A stretch of 64,000 bases of DNA from Vandiemenella viatica (GCA_031002005.1 CM061918.1:43684047-43748046), one strand, 5' to 3'. Shown: positions 11,613 to 23,443, counted from the first letter of the stretch. Program-made: numbers and translations. Notes: generated by a model from the sequence alone, not told the origin.

Positions 11613-11720
11613 GTGTGGTGGCTCAGTGGTTGAGGTATCTGGGTGTGGATAGAAAGGTGCCCGGTTGGAATACCTATCTCGCCGGAAATTTTCATAGGCC
11701 ATTAACCTTAACTTCATCTC
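11613..11720 (+). mobile_element. tRNA-like SINE fragment inside the Tc1 relic
   Basis: A good A box (TGGCTCAGTGG at about 11618-11628) is followed by a B-box-like GGTTGGAATAC (11663-11673). It differs from the main SINE family. It interrupts the transposase frame. Confidence 0.55.
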
Positions 11721-12015
11721 TGGCACAGCTTGCTTCATAACGTGAAGTAGGCTACGTCAGAACGCTTCCGTTAAACTGTAGGTCTCCTTTACCCGGTAGT
11801 CCAACCGGGTTAGGTTAAGGCGGCTACGACAGGGGCGGAATGCGCAGCCAATAGAAACACTGTCACCAGGTCATTACGACCACACGGAATTGTTGGTGTT
11901 GTAACGAGACCAGCAACGTCTGTTTAGAAGTGTCAGTGCTGAGAGAGACTGCTTCAAAAGACAGTAACACTCAATGAGCGACGTATGGCAGGCATGTCCG
12001 AGCAGATTCAGTTTG

Positions 12016-12090
12016 GTGGGTGAGCGGTAACGCTCTGACCTCGCATTCGGGAGGACGCAGGTTCGAATCCCCGACCGGACGTCACTGGGA
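12016..12090 (+). mobile_element. SINE head fragment
   Basis: GTGAGCGGTAACGCTCTGAC followed by CTCGCATTCGGGAGGACGC and the B box GGTTCGAATCC match the 5' head of the main SINE family. The body is missing. The phrase GATTCAGTTTGGT occurs on both sides (12003 and 12116), which may be the target duplication. Confidence 0.7.
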
Positions 12091-12965
12091 AAAGTTTGGG
12101 TGGTAGATGAATCACGATTCAGTTTGGTAAGAGCGAATGGTAAGGTTCGAGTGTAGCGCAGACCCAACGAAGACATGAACCCAGATTGTCAAGAAGGCAC
12201 TGTGCAAGCGGGTAGTGGCTCCATCCTTGCATGGTCTGTTTTTACATGCCACGCACTGGGATCTCTGGTCAAACTGAACTGGATGTAAATGGTTACTTGG
12301 CTACTAGGTAACCATTTTCAGCCATTCATGACCATCATGTTCTCAAAAACAACGATGGGATTTTTTTCATGACGAGAATGCTAGAATGACCGGGCCAAAA
12401 TCGTCCGCGATTGGTTTGAGAAATCTGGACAATTCCCGCGAATGATTTGGCCACGAATATCACTAGACGTGAATCGAATCAAACATATCTAGGACATAAC
12501 GTCCTGAATCTTTAACATTTTCGCAATTACGGGCGACTGTAAAGAAAGGATGGCTGAATATTTCTTCAGGGGATTTCCGACGACTTTTTGAGTCAATGCC
12601 ACGTCTGATTGCTGCATTTTGCTGAGCAAAAGGGAGTTTCAAACGATATTAGCAGGTATTCCATGAGTTTCGGCACTTCAGTGTATATCATGTTCACATT
12701 TTGATCTGTTAATTGATGACTCCTCTAAGATGACAGCCTATATTCCCGTAACGTACCGTAACGAAAGTTATCGCCTTGTAGAAGATGTAAACCATAGTAC
12801 GTCGGCGTTATTCCAATAGAAGAAAAATTACCCAATGTAAAGCCCTGAACAAGGTATCCCAATTCGCTCACTTCCCGGGAACATCCCCTATTTACCCTTT
12901 CTAGTACATTCAAAACAATAAGATCTATACACTAATAACATTTGTCTTATTGAGGGACTTTTATG

Positions 12966-13183
12966 GATCGTAGAGACGATATCATTAGAACCTGGAGATG
13001 ATTAGGACAAGGAATGGGAAGGAACTTGGCCATAGCCTTATGGAGAACCATCCCTGCTTCCTCCTGTAATGATTTCAGGAAACCAAGGGAAACTAAAATC
13101 TGGATGACTGGAGGAGATTCGAACCAGCGTCCTCTCGAAAGTCCTGCCGGAGAACTACTGCTCACCCAGCAGGCTCCGTGATA
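12966..13183 (-). mobile_element. SINE copy, minus strand
   Basis: Read on the minus strand: tRNA-like head with B box (GGTTCGAATCTCC), body with ATCATTACAGGAGGAAGC and GGCCAAGTTCCTTCCCATTC. Diverged, with no clear A tail. Confidence 0.75.
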
Positions 13184-13189
13184 ATGTTT

Positions 13190-14775
13190 ATTGTTTATAA
13201 TTAAATTGATTTAGTAAAATCCTTAGTATGTAAAATTAAAAACATTTATGATATAATTAAGCAGTTCCAATATTTTGTCATATTTTAAGTGACTGCGGAA
13301 CAGTGGAAGGTAAGAATTATAGTGAAAAAGATAAATACTAGAGTATATGAAACTGATAATTGATTACTTAGGATGTAATGGATCATGTTGAGATGAAAAG
13401 AGTAGCCGAGTATAGTAAGAGATGAAAGATTATATCAAACAATTCAACAGACTGGTAAAAGGGAAAAAAGAAAAAAACAATATAGGTGGCAACAAGTGTA
13501 AAGAATGAAGCTGTAGAATACTTACGGCCTTAGTTTTATTGTTGGTTTCTAAGCTCATCAACTAAACCAAATTTGTCATCAATACAACCACTACGGAAAA
13601 AGATGTAGTTGCAAACTATTAGATAATCTGAAATTCATGTGTAACCGCCGGCTATCATGTAATTTTATTGTTTTAATGCTCGCCAAACCACTCACAAAAT
13701 GTTCTAAAAAGCTTCTGCTTTCATTCTTTCACGTTATTTGGATTAATATCATAATTTGGTGTCAATTTACGTTGCACAACATTATACTGCTTAGAGTAAC
13801 TTTTTTATAACAATTATACACAAAAAAGAGAGAGAGAGGGACTACCTGACTTGTCAAACAAATAACAGCATCAGGAGTCAGTTATAGTACCCTGGTCCGA
13901 CTTCGAAAAACATTCTCGCAAGACATTATTGTATACCTCTCTGCATCACAGTCGCAAAAAGTAGGTAATGTGTTTTGAATTGCAGTGATTTGTGAAAGAA
14001 TGAAAAACACGATGTTACTGTAATTCTTTTTTCTTCTTCTTCTTCTTCTTCTTCTTTTTTTTGCCTCCGTTGACGAAAGCAGAAAACTAAATCCATTTCG
14101 TTTCACCAACATTCGATGCTGCTACAAAGCCATGTATCGGTTATGACTGTAGATATAAAGTAATGTGTCTTTTTAAGAATACATAAAATAGATGCGGTAG
14201 AAGCAGTGTGTAGACAAAAGTGTATATAATGCAACAATAGATGCTTTCGGAGCATAAGAAAATGCTCAAGAAACCAAACAACAATGGTGAACCCAAGGTA
14301 TAGAATATAATATAAACAGCTCTTCCAAAAATGGTTGGCATCTCAACAAGGCAGTAAAAACTATATGAGAATATGGAAGTGTAAAAATAAATTTCAAAGT
14401 CGAATGTGAGACGAAATTTGTACGAAATTGAGTAAACGTATGGAAACTACAAAAATGCTAAGGCTTGTAAATTTATAAACAATGTTGAACAGATGCAAAG
14501 GGAAAAATCTAAATTCGACTTATTAACTAGGGAAAAGGGCATTTTAAGAACTTATTCGCCGAAAATAGTGATTAATATTTTAATAAAAAATAACTAACTT
14601 AGTTCACAAACCGAAGGTTCATTGGACACTTCCGAACGAGAAATACTAAGTCATTAAGTCAGAGGTAGGACGGCCAGTTCGTTACCTCTGCGACCTATAG
14701 TTTCACGTCGAATCCGAAGAACGGAAGCGTTCTTGCGCACTTCATATTACACAGAGAACAGTAACAAAGGCAAGG
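13190..14775. other. Unassigned AT-rich sequence
   Basis: It contains short simple repeats (a GA run near 13825-13838 and a CTT run near 14032-14055) and no recognised gene. Confidence 0.4.
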
Positions 14776-14779
14776 CTCA

Positions 14780-14860
14780 AGTTAAGGTCGTTTGAAAATC
14801 CCAGCCGAGATCTGGATTCTAAACAGGGACGCTTTACTATTGAGCCACCAGACCGCACGG
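14780..14860 (-). mobile_element. tRNA-like SINE head
   Basis: Minus strand gives TGGTGGCTCAATAG (A-box region) and GTTTAGAATCCAG (B-box region). It is not a functional tRNA: there is no clean cloverleaf. Confidence 0.5.
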
Positions 14861-15077
14861 GTAATTAGAGTAACCAGCTCACTGGGAAGTTTTTGTGGTC
14901 GAATATTGAAAAACAGTATTGAGAAGGAAATATTATTGCAAACATTAATTCTGAAATCCAACACAGATTTAACTGTGCTGGAGCCTTTGGCTTGCAAAGA
15001 TCAAGATTCTTCGATTTCATGACTTAAATACCGAAACTCAGATCCTTGTGCACAAATCTGTTGGTATTCTCACCTTA

Positions 15078-15416
15078 GGGATCGTCCATAAACCACGTTG
15101 CCCCCAACGTGGATTTTGCCTCTCCCCCCCCCCCCCTTCCAAGTAGCATGTAGCTTTTTTCCCTTTTGATTCCAGAATAGATTTTTTACCGTCTTCTCTT
15201 CTCAGACCATTGTAAATTACATACGGTGATAATTAAATGAAGGAAATGAATTTCACATGCTGTTGTGTGGTCTGTGCCTCATATTAACTGTGAAAAATGA
15301 TATGTATTGAAAGCTACGTGGCATGGCCCGGACCCCCTCCCCCCTCCCCCACGTAACGCAGCCAGCCAACCCCTCCCTCCTCCCTAGACCGAGCCACGTA
15401 GTTTATGCACGCTCCC
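15078..15416. mobile_element. PIF/Harbinger-type MITE, 339 bp
   Basis: The left end GGGATCGTCCATAAACCACG pairs with the right end read inward, GGGAGCGTGCATAAACTACG. TTA flanks both sides (15075-15077 and 15417-15419), the 3-bp duplication typical of PIF/Harbinger. The ends carry C-rich tracts. There is no coding capacity. Superfamily is inferred from duplication length and termini. Confidence 0.8.
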
Positions 15417-15554
15417 TTACATTAAGGATCTAAATACTGGAAATGCTACAGGCGACAACAACATTAAAGGCTGAAACAATATCACCAAAGTTCCCTTGTA
15501 AGAATCCTTCAAATAACATGGCAGGACAGACGCACCATTATCAACCTGCCATTA

Positions 15555-16002
15555 GGGAGCGTCCATAAACTATTAGGCACGATCTAGAGGGGTAGGAGGG
15601 GTTGGCTGAAAAGCTACACTGGACTACATAGCGGGAGGAGGATTTCCGAGCCAAACCACGTAACTTTTCATTATACTATTTGTCAGTTAAAATAAAGTAC
15701 CTATTTGAGCCGGAAAGACAGGATAGATAAGATTAGAGAAATAAGGTGCCGCAATGATTCCTATATGAATTCTTTTTTCCCTCGTACCATTAGGGATTGT
15801 AATGCACAACAAAGAGATTAGCTTTGGTGCTGAGCACCCTCTGCCACCCACAATTTTGTGAATTGCAGAGTATATATGTAGATGTAGATGTAGAATGTGA
15901 TTATTTTTTTCTGCCCTCCGTATGTAATTTCCGATAGTCTGACAAGAGAAAACAGTACAAAACGTCATCTGGAATCAATAGGGGGAAAAGCTACGTGCCA
16001 CA
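15555..16002. mobile_element. Second copy of the same MITE, right end lost, split by a CR1 fragment
   Basis: It starts with GGGAGCGTCCATAAACTATT after a TTA (15552-15554). Its interior is homologous to the reverse complement of the copy at 15078-15416 (CCGTATGTAATTTCCGATAG; ATCTGGAATCAATAGGG). The homology is interrupted by the CR1 3' end at 15703-15893 and stops near 16002 before the expected right terminus. Confidence 0.7.
15703..15893 (+). mobile_element. 5'-truncated CR1-like retrotransposon (3' end only)
   Basis: Almost identical to the 3' end of the CR1-like element at 23.85-25.69 kb. It encodes its last residues (DKIREIRCRNDSYMNSFFP) and then the 3' UTR ending in GATGTA repeats (ATGTAGATGTAGATGTAGA). 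A short 5'-truncated copy with the tail intact is the usual product of incomplete target-primed reverse transcription. Confidence 0.88.
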
Positions 16003-17080
16003 CCATTTGGTAGTCGGTATAAAATACTTGGCGTCAACTAAGGCATGTGATCTTAAAATCAGAAGCTCCAAATTTGACCATGCCAATGATGAGTAAAAAT
16101 CATCAAAGGCAGCCGATCTCAAATGTTGGGAAAATGTGATGAAAAAGAAGAAGATAGACGCTCTAAAACAAGTATCCTTGAACAAGCCCAGTCATTCAGG
16201 ATAGAATCCATGATCATAAAACGATATCTGCGGTGGCCCGATAATCGCATTCCTTCTCAGTGCTAACGGTAGCTAAACGCTGTTTTGTTGGTCAGCGATG
16301 TTGTCATTCTCAAACCTAACATGAAGATGTGCCACATTGACCTTAACAATTCGGAAACCTCTGCCCTTGACCGCTGATCCTGGTGATTACTCGGGCATCA
16401 TGAAACAATGTTTATTTTAAGAAAACCGCTGATGGTCAACGAATGAGATGGTGTAAACGTTTTGAAATTTTAAGAAAAACAGTAGTATCAATAAAATACA
16501 TATTTGTAAGAATGTGAAAGGCGTTGTTAGGATCTGAAAGAAAATCTCTAAACCCTTTGTTATTATCGAAGAACTGAATGAAGGTTGCTGCATTTCCCCA
16601 AATCTGTTCAAAACATAAGCCCCAAACATTCAAGACGCATTCTAGAAGTCGAGAAGAAAGTGATTAAGAATGGGGATTGAAATGATGGAAGCTGTTAATA
16701 CAGTTTTCGGTGGTAATAGAAGATGAATTAGCTTAAATGTTAAGGAAATGTAACAAATGACAAATAAAAATATCCACCACAAAGACAAAATGCCTTGTTG
16801 GTGGATAGATAACGATAAATCCACGCAAAATATTTGGTAAAAGTATTATTAGAAATAATGGATTATGTAGAGAAGATATAGGAAATCAATCAAACCTAGG
16901 AAGAACTGAAATTTAAAAATTAAATTTCCTTCGATTGTAAATAAAATAAAAGTCGGGCCGTCAATATCAGAGTCTTAATGCGTGAAAGTGTAGTTGATTA
17001 TAACCTTCGACAATCAGTGATCTCTGATGAAGTCGTTGGCTTCTGCGGTCATTCTATAATTATATTGTCTCTGATTGCCA
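16003..17080. other. Unassigned sequence
   Basis: No gene or repeat recognised. Confidence 0.4.
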
Positions 17081-17087
17081 TATTTGT

Positions 17088-17117
17088 AAACATGGAGGAA
17101 GGAATATATGGAGACGA
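17088..17117 (+). repeat. 30-bp inverted-repeat arm (partner at 18833-18862)
   Basis: AAACATGGAGGAAGGAATAT followed by ATGGAGACGA is the exact reverse complement of 18833-18862. A related arm is also part of the palindrome at 18711-18743. The pair may bound a 1.78-kb element or mark two insertions of one short element. Confidence 0.75.
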
Positions 17118-17239
17118 CGCAAGGCATCTTCGCCACATACTGGAGTGAAACCGGGTGGAGACAAGTGGGGAGGGGAGGCCGCCATATTGCTTGACCAGAG
17201 AAACACGGAAATATGCACAAAAACCTCAAGGGAATCATA

Positions 17240-17760
17240 AGACAACCGTGGCACCGCAATTTGATGATTGATTATTATGTAACTCGACGAGACACATCAA
17301 AAATGAAGAATAAAATTTTTTGATATCGTGCTTAGTTCTCGAGATATACTGTCTCAAAAGAGTGGAGTTTCTGGTTGAAATTCAGAAGAAACGTGTCCCC
17401 AAAGTCAAATTTGGTGATAGATTCTTATGTAACACGACGATACAAATCGAAAATAAATAATAAAATTTTTCGATATCTCGCTTAGTTCGCGAGATATACT
17501 GTCTCAAAAGTGAGGTTGTTAGGTTATGAGGGGATTCAACGAAAACCGTGACGCCGCAATTTGATGACGAATTCTTATGTAACTCGATGAGGGAAACTGA
17601 AAGTAAAGAATAAAATTTTTTGATATCTCGCTTAGTTCTAGAGATATTGTACCTTAAAATTGACGTGCTTAGGTTGAAATGCGGCCTGGACCAGAAAAAA
17701 ACTATCGCCATATCCATATTTGATGATGAATTCGGACGTAACTTAATGAGCAGGTAATTC
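17240..17760 (+). repeat. 150-bp tandem repeat, about 3.4 units
   Basis: The marker GATATCKYGCTTAGTTC begins at 17322, 17472 and 17622, exactly 150 bp apart. Each unit also holds TTTGATGA...TTATGTAACWCGAYGA. Every unit contains a hairpin-forming block around the marker (ATATCTCG ... CGAGATAT, most perfect in unit 2). Because 150 is a multiple of three, the minus strand keeps a 152-codon open frame (17840-17382) with a 50-residue internal repeat. I do not regard that as a gene. Confidence 0.85.
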
Positions 17761-18705
17761 TTTTTAACTTGAATAACAAACTGTTTATTTCTACAGTCCT
17801 TAAATTTTAGTTGATGTTCAAATAGGTTATATTTTGACATTCTATTTCAGTAATTGACAAGGAAGATTTCAAAATCTAGAAATATACTTGTAGACATATT
17901 TAGAAACAGAAACAAGTTATATCTGAAATTTAAAAAAAAAAAGCATAAGTCAATGTTTAGAGCTTTAAAAAAAATACTTCATAAAACCTCATAGTTTCTG
18001 AGCTTACTTAGAAGATATTGTACTGGCAGTGGCCTATATAATTTTGCTAGAAAAATCAGTACATTCAAAAATCAGAAGCTAACAGCTAATAATAAATAAA
18101 TTGTTTGTTCTCTTCAGGCATACACCGCATTTCAACCTGCAACATTTCCATTAATATTGCCGCTACAAAACCAAACTATGTAGACACATCTAAACACAAG
18201 AAATGCATCGCGAACTACATTTCCGTCAACAAAGTTTATTTCATCACGTTTAGTAGTTCGCACAGCACAAATTATCACGATTAATTTCATCGTGCAATTT
18301 CAGTGTAAACTTAAACGTGAGTAATGCATGCAGAATACCATATTCACTGTGTCGCGATGTAAACATGACCCGTTTAAATTAAATTTCCAACATTTGTCTA
18401 CAATAAGGCTAGCTTTTCAGGTGCAAAATAGTAACATATGCTAATTGTCTACACTAAACCAACAAAAATTTGAGAACGATATGATCCTATTGAGAGAAAT
18501 GAATAAATTTATAGCGATAGGTCCTAATGTTCCAGTTACCTATCAGATACTTCGAAAACGATAATTACAATGTGACTTACTTATGAAACGCTATACCAGG
18601 TTTTTTCCTATCTCGTCTGTTTGTGCAACCATATGCATCACAACTTGGCATTATAGAAAACTTTAGAATATTATAAAATGAAATATTCTCAGCAGCTGAC
18701 ACAGT

Positions 18706-18866
18706 GCAAACATGGAGGAAGGAATATTATTCCTTCCTCCATGAGTGCAAACAGCCCAATGTTTTGGTACTCCTACGATGTCCGCCGCGCAGGCACAGTT
18801 TTTTCACGAGGTTTCACGGATTTCGCGTTATCTCGTCTCCATATATTCCTTCCTCCATGTTTGTAA
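18706..18866. mobile_element. Candidate short MITE with AAACATGGAGGAAGGAATAT termini
   Basis: The left edge AAACATGGAGGAAGGAATAT (18708-18727) and the right edge (18843-18862) are inverted copies. The left edge is itself half of a perfect palindrome with 16-bp arms and a 1-base centre at 18711-18743. No target-site duplication is obvious. Confidence 0.45.
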
Positions 18867-18869
18867 ACA

Positions 18870-20825
18870 ACTCTGTTTTGTGGGTAAATCATGGGGTAAA
18901 TCTTACTTCTACTCTGATCATCCGCGAAGGAGAGGCCGCAGCGGTACACATAGAGCCATCTTGCGGCAACAGTTTGAGTCTGGACACTGTATCATCTGGT
19001 GGTGAAAGGAAGAATGTCAGAGTTTTAGGAGCAAAAAAAAGGAGCAACTTGACAGGGTAACCAACTTACGGGTTTTCCCCTCTAAATTTAGAGGTTTTAC
19101 ACGAAAACTGGGATCTTTTTTTAGAGGCTTTATAATTATATGAGATATTTTTGGATACTCTGATTTCTTGTATTTATGTCTTGAATTTGTTTAATACTGA
19201 AATAAGGACATCAATTACAGCACCTCATTACTAAAAATTCAGACTTCTCTATTGCTGAATATTTTTTCTCATCACAGAATAAATTATCTATGTTCTGTAT
19301 TATCTTTTTAAAAAAAAGTCACCATAGACTCAGTTTTTAGTGTTTACCATAGACATAGAATTTCCTATGGAAAGACACTGGTTTTTGTAGTAGCAAGTAG
19401 CAATCGACTTGCAACAATGTTGTTGATGTTGTTGTTGTTTACTTTATTTCTGGTCGAATTAATTGTGCGTAAGAATAAGTATAAAGTAAAATTAAATAAA
19501 TACAGTCAAAATAACACAAAAACTTGGGAAACAATCGAGATTTAAAAGGTAAAGTAGTTTCGTTACGTTGTTGTAGTATCTTTCATTTAAGAATCAGGTG
19601 ACGTTATGCAATATTATATTCATTTTTAGCCATGCCTCACAGCCTTCCCACAGGATTATCGACGCCATTGAATTATAATTTACTGTTCTTCGATGAAATT
19701 AATAACAGGTGTTTTATTTTACATACTTTAACTACAAACAAAATTGTACTGGTATTTCAGAGGTTTTTTATTTAAGCTTTAGGATTAAATAGTTTTTGGA
19801 TCTGGCAACCATGCAGCTAGCGTAATGCATAATTTAGGCCGGCTCGAGTCTGGCAAATTTGCTTGAAAAAGCCTAAAGAGGAAAAATTTAGATACTTTAC
19901 AGACAACCCTTATACTGTTTATTTTAATCTCTCTTGGACACAAATAGTGATCAGTTGATATGAATAGGACTAAAAATATGGCGTATTTAAAATCTAACCA
20001 CATTTTTAGTCTCGTACCTTAGAATATTACGTATATTACCGTAGTTCTGAGGATTATAAGTTTCTGATTTACTTCATTAATGGCTTAAATCTATGTTAGT
20101 ATTATAAAAGCCGTTAGTATTATAAAAGCCGTGTTGAACATCATAAAACGGTATTTTATCTACCGCTGTCTCCAAACTGCACATGAACTTAAACAACCGG
20201 TACTCCAGATTTCGTCAAGAGACACTTTGCTGCAAGAATATGAAAAGATAGTTCATTGAGTTAATTGCGATAGAACACATGCCCCAACACACTTACTGTT
20301 ACATTACACCAATTTCCATTCAACTTTTCAAGTACAAGAGGCAGGTAAATTGTTCAGCAAATCTCTGGATAATTTATCTGCAATCTCAAAACACAAATCC
20401 CATTTCTACTCATATAAGTATGTAGTTTGATAATTCCATTCCAGGCAACATAATCCTACTTAAAAAGTAACTATTACATGGTGCCAAAAATGTGATAGTA
20501 TATATTTCGACTTTGCTCTTAAAATTTTGATATTTTGTTCTCATAGTCTTGACTTTCCTCCATGCTTCATACATACTTTGACACTTGTTTATCATAATGA
20601 ATACATAGGCCTACTGGGCAACATCACTTCCCATCTGAACATTTTATTAAAGGTTTTACAGATCATTAAATAATTGGATGCATTTACAACATCATGGTAT
20701 GATGACACAAAATCACAGATTCAGACCAATAGAATTTTTTGGATGTAATCTCCTTTACTCATTGTTGAAATAGGAGATTGGGGGTTAATGTTGATCCCTG
20801 ATTTATGGAAGAATGCCACTTCGCT
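18870..20825. other. Unassigned sequence
   Basis: An 18-bp direct duplication (AGTATTATAAAAGCCGTT) lies near 20098-20133. Nothing else is recognised. Confidence 0.4.
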
Positions 20826-20829
20826 CTCC

Positions 20830-21165
20830 AGTCATGATATCCCGTATTCAGTATGTCATGGTTACCCAAAATCAACCAGGAATTCAAGAGTTGGAGATGA
20901 TGCAAAGAAAGGTGAAAAAGACCCTAGAACACACTCAGTTACTGATATAATGAAAGAGCTGTAGTTGGATGACAGAAGACAAATGATGATTGAGGGATTA
21001 CTGAGAGAGAATCTGAACAAGTTAAAAAATGAAAGAATTTAAGAAAAAAAAGTTGAAATTCATAGAGGGCAAAAGTAGACAGGTACAATAAAGGGGGGAA
21101 ATGGGTGTTTAGGGAAACTGTCACCTGAGCGTAGCTCCATTGCAGTTAAATTAATTATTATTATA
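20830..21165 (+). pseudogene. Non-LTR family B 3' end with C-terminal ORF relic
   Basis: A frame with LEMMQRKVKKTLEH and LDDRRQ resembles the block after the reverse transcriptase in non-LTR elements. It is followed near 21105-21165 by the family-B 3' end (GGGAAACTGTCACCTGAGCG, TAGCTCCATTGCAGTTAAAT). Heavily decayed. Confidence 0.45.
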
Positions 21166-21744
21166 CAGCAAAATCACATACAAGAAATACAGCAGTTATT
21201 GGCCAAATTACATGTTTTGTGGAAAAAGGTGCGTAGCAAAATTGTAACTGAGGCACTGACGGATCAAGGATTCTGGTTTTTTTGGGGAGGGGGGGGGGCG
21301 CGAGTCGGGTAAGGGTAGGCTTTCTAGTCATGCCAGCCTTAAAAGATCTGAGGCATATGCTCAATTGCATTTAATTAGTAAGAACAATGATGGTAAAAAA
21401 AAAAATCCAGAATCTAATAAATTTTAAAGTGACTCTGATTCCTGGCATGGAAAAGAAAAGTTATGATCTCTTTTTCAACAAACTCTAAGTTGCATTCACT
21501 TCCTCCATCAACATCCCAAAGCTTTTTTGTCTTCCCCGTAAAATGATTCGAATAATGAAATCGGCACTCCATTGCAGTTTTCAATAATAGTAATATATGC
21601 TAGTGAAAATAAATCTACAAACCAGATTTCTGGAAAGAAAAAAAAAAAAAATACCAATACTGCTGTTCTAAACTGCAGAATATTAACTCAGCAATATTTT
21701 TTACTTATTATTTCTTTCAACAATTGTAGCAGTTCTTTCGTATA

Positions 21745-21800
21745 AAGCAGTGCTTTCCCTTCAACTTTGGTGAGTGTTGGGTGTTTTTTTCCCTTTTTTT
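21745..21800 (+). repeat. Fragment of family-2 Penelope terminal repeat
   Basis: TTCAACTTTGGTGAGTGTTG recurs at 34215, 38750 and, inverted, at 38600, in sequence identified as PLE terminal repeat by its relation to the copy around 41.4-43.1 kb. Confidence 0.5.
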
Positions 21801-22084
21801 TCCATGTAAACAGAGGATAAGTTTGATGGCTGCCTGCAGGGGCGGATTCAGGATTTCCTTGCTCTCGGCAGAAGGTAATTAAAAATTTATGACAGACATA
21901 TTTCAGGACGACAAACACATATCACTACCAGCGACATTCATATCTAGGAATAACTGAGAAAATAAGATAAGAGAAGTCAGGGCCAAACTGATTCTTTTCT
22001 ATACTCATCTTTTACCCGTGCGATTAGGGAATGGAATAGGAAATATTACTCAAGCAAGAAAACTTAGAATCGCACTGCTCTGGC

Positions 22085-22170
22085 CATCCTGATATGAGTT
22101 TTCCATTGTTTACCCAGATTGCTCAATGTGAATACCAGAATGGTTCCTCAAAATTGCCCATGGGCATCTC
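22085..22170 (+). mobile_element. SINE body fragment
   Basis: GGCCATCCTGATATGAGTTT, TTCCATTGTTTACCCAGATT and GGTTCCTCAAAATTGCCCAT follow the order of the main SINE body. The head and tail are missing. Confidence 0.6.
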
Positions 22171-22179
22171 CTGCCATAT

Positions 22180-22270
22180 CCTGTATATCCCTTCGCATGT
22201 ATAAATGAATGGCATTAGGATAGGTGCTACGCAACCTCTGCCACCCATTTTTAGTGAATTGCAGAATAAT
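22180..22270 (+). mobile_element. Old CR1-like 3' end
   Basis: AACCTCTGCCACCCATTTTT and GTGAATTGCAGAAT match the 3' UTR of the CR1-like copies at 15.7 and 23.9 kb. The GATGTA tail has decayed to an AATAAT repeat. Confidence 0.6.
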
Positions 22271-22504
22271 AATATTAATAAAATAACATTGAAAACATGC
22301 ACTGTCACTTTCTTGTCTCCAACAATGCAAAAACTTGACCCCTCACTGATATGTTTCCATATTTTGAAAGTAGCCAAAAATGACCAGTAGCAAATGTAAA
22401 TAAGGAGAGAAAGAAGGAGTAGCATTTGCCACAGGTAACTGGCACATAAACACGTTAATATGAGACAGTAATTAAAGCTCTGAAATTAAAATCTTTGTAG
22501 TTCC

Positions 22505-22615
22505 TCGTGATGACTGGTCTGTTAACTTAGTGGATTTGGCGTTAGCCTTGAAAATTTGAGGTTGCAGATTCTAATCCCTGCACAGCCAGGAATTTTTATT
22601 TACAGTTGTCACTTG
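22505..22615 (+). mobile_element. tRNA-like SINE head, low certainty
   Basis: A-box-like CTTAGTGGATTTGGCG and B-box-like GGTTGCAGATTCTAATCCC occur with roughly tRNA spacing. Diverged. Confidence 0.35.
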
Positions 22616-23092
22616 CTTGGTAGTTACGTTAATGATCAACCTAAGGATGTATAATTGATTACTAGGTACAATTTAATATTTTAGTTCCAGCAGTTCTGCT
22701 TTACCATACTACACCAGTATTTTAGGCAGATTGTAGCTGGTTATGCATATCTAATATGCAATCTTCAACCACTATTTATGACTGGTTTGGCTAACTAAAA
22801 ATGGCGAGATATTTTGCATAATTCGATGGCCAGGTACCATCCAGTGAAGAAACAATTAGAAAATTAACTTGATAGTTTGTCAAACAAGTACTTTAAGAAA
22901 GTCAATACTGAAATGATTCTTTCTAACAACTATATTATAAAAGTCTTATAGCGAAAAAGTTATTTAACAAACTGAAAGTATTCAACCAACACAGCAAAAT
23001 ACAAGATTATTCAAAGAGAAGTAGCAGATTTTGAATTTTAATTTCTCACAAACTATAAAAAATAAAAATATGTGCTGCACGTCATTGCATAG

Positions 23093-23385
23093 AGGATGAT
23101 TCAAAGTTTATAACCATTGCCTATTAGTTTCATTTGTTGCCACCAATGGCGCGCTGTTGTCTGTTGACATGAAATTGGCGATACCACAGGAAAAGTTGTT
23201 TAGTGTGTTACAGTATGCAAAAAGTTAATTTTCTGTTGATGTGCACTCCATTGTAAGTTCAATAAAGTGCATCTGAATCATAAACAGATTTACGATTGGT
23301 ATAAGAAATTTGTGGGAGATGGTTGTATGCGCAAAGGGAAAGGAGCTAGTGGCATCGCCATTTCCACATAAACGGGCAACAATAC
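23093..23385 (+). pseudogene. N-terminal relic of a DUF4817-type transposase
   Basis: GATGATTCAAAGTTTATAAC at the left resembles the termini of the element at 46395. The interior reads PQEKLFSVLQYAKS, then IYDWYKKFVGDGCMRKGKGASG, the same helix-turn-helix and linker as the transposase at 95-1112. It has stops and is cut off at the boundary with the Penelope-like element. No catalytic part is present. Confidence 0.7.
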
Positions 23386-23443
23386 TATTGGATTACTTTC
23401 TTGGTTCTCTGGGTGGAGCCATGTTGATTTATTAAAACCTAAC

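Larger units (their letters stand above)
11400..12655 (+). pseudogene. Tc1-like transposase relic
   Basis: From N to C: a helix-turn-helix fragment (SISEIVREFNIPRSTAPRM, about 11468-11530), then VWVVDESRFSL carrying the first catalytic Asp (about 12098-12130). These are followed by RRPNED, GTVQAGSGSILAWSVF (about 12200-12245) and the QxFPRMIWPRISLDVN region, where the usual SPDLNPIE block is degraded. There are many stops and frame changes. A SINE-like head interrupts the frame just before VWVVDESRF. It cannot encode a working enzyme. Confidence 0.75.
11264..12683 (+). mobile_element. Decayed Tc1-like transposon
   Basis: The left end CACTAAATTGCAGAAAGTCA pairs with the right end read inward, CACTGAAGTGCCGAAACTCA, both directly flanked by TA (11262-11263 and 12684-12685). 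The length of 1.42 kb includes at least two later tRNA-like insertions (about 11613-11720 and 12016-12085). Interior coding remnants are Tc1-like. Confidence 0.8.

Noticed and set aside
17382..17840. 152-codon open frame
   Set aside because: It arises from a 150-bp tandem repeat whose length is a multiple of three; composition is AT-driven and there is no known domain.
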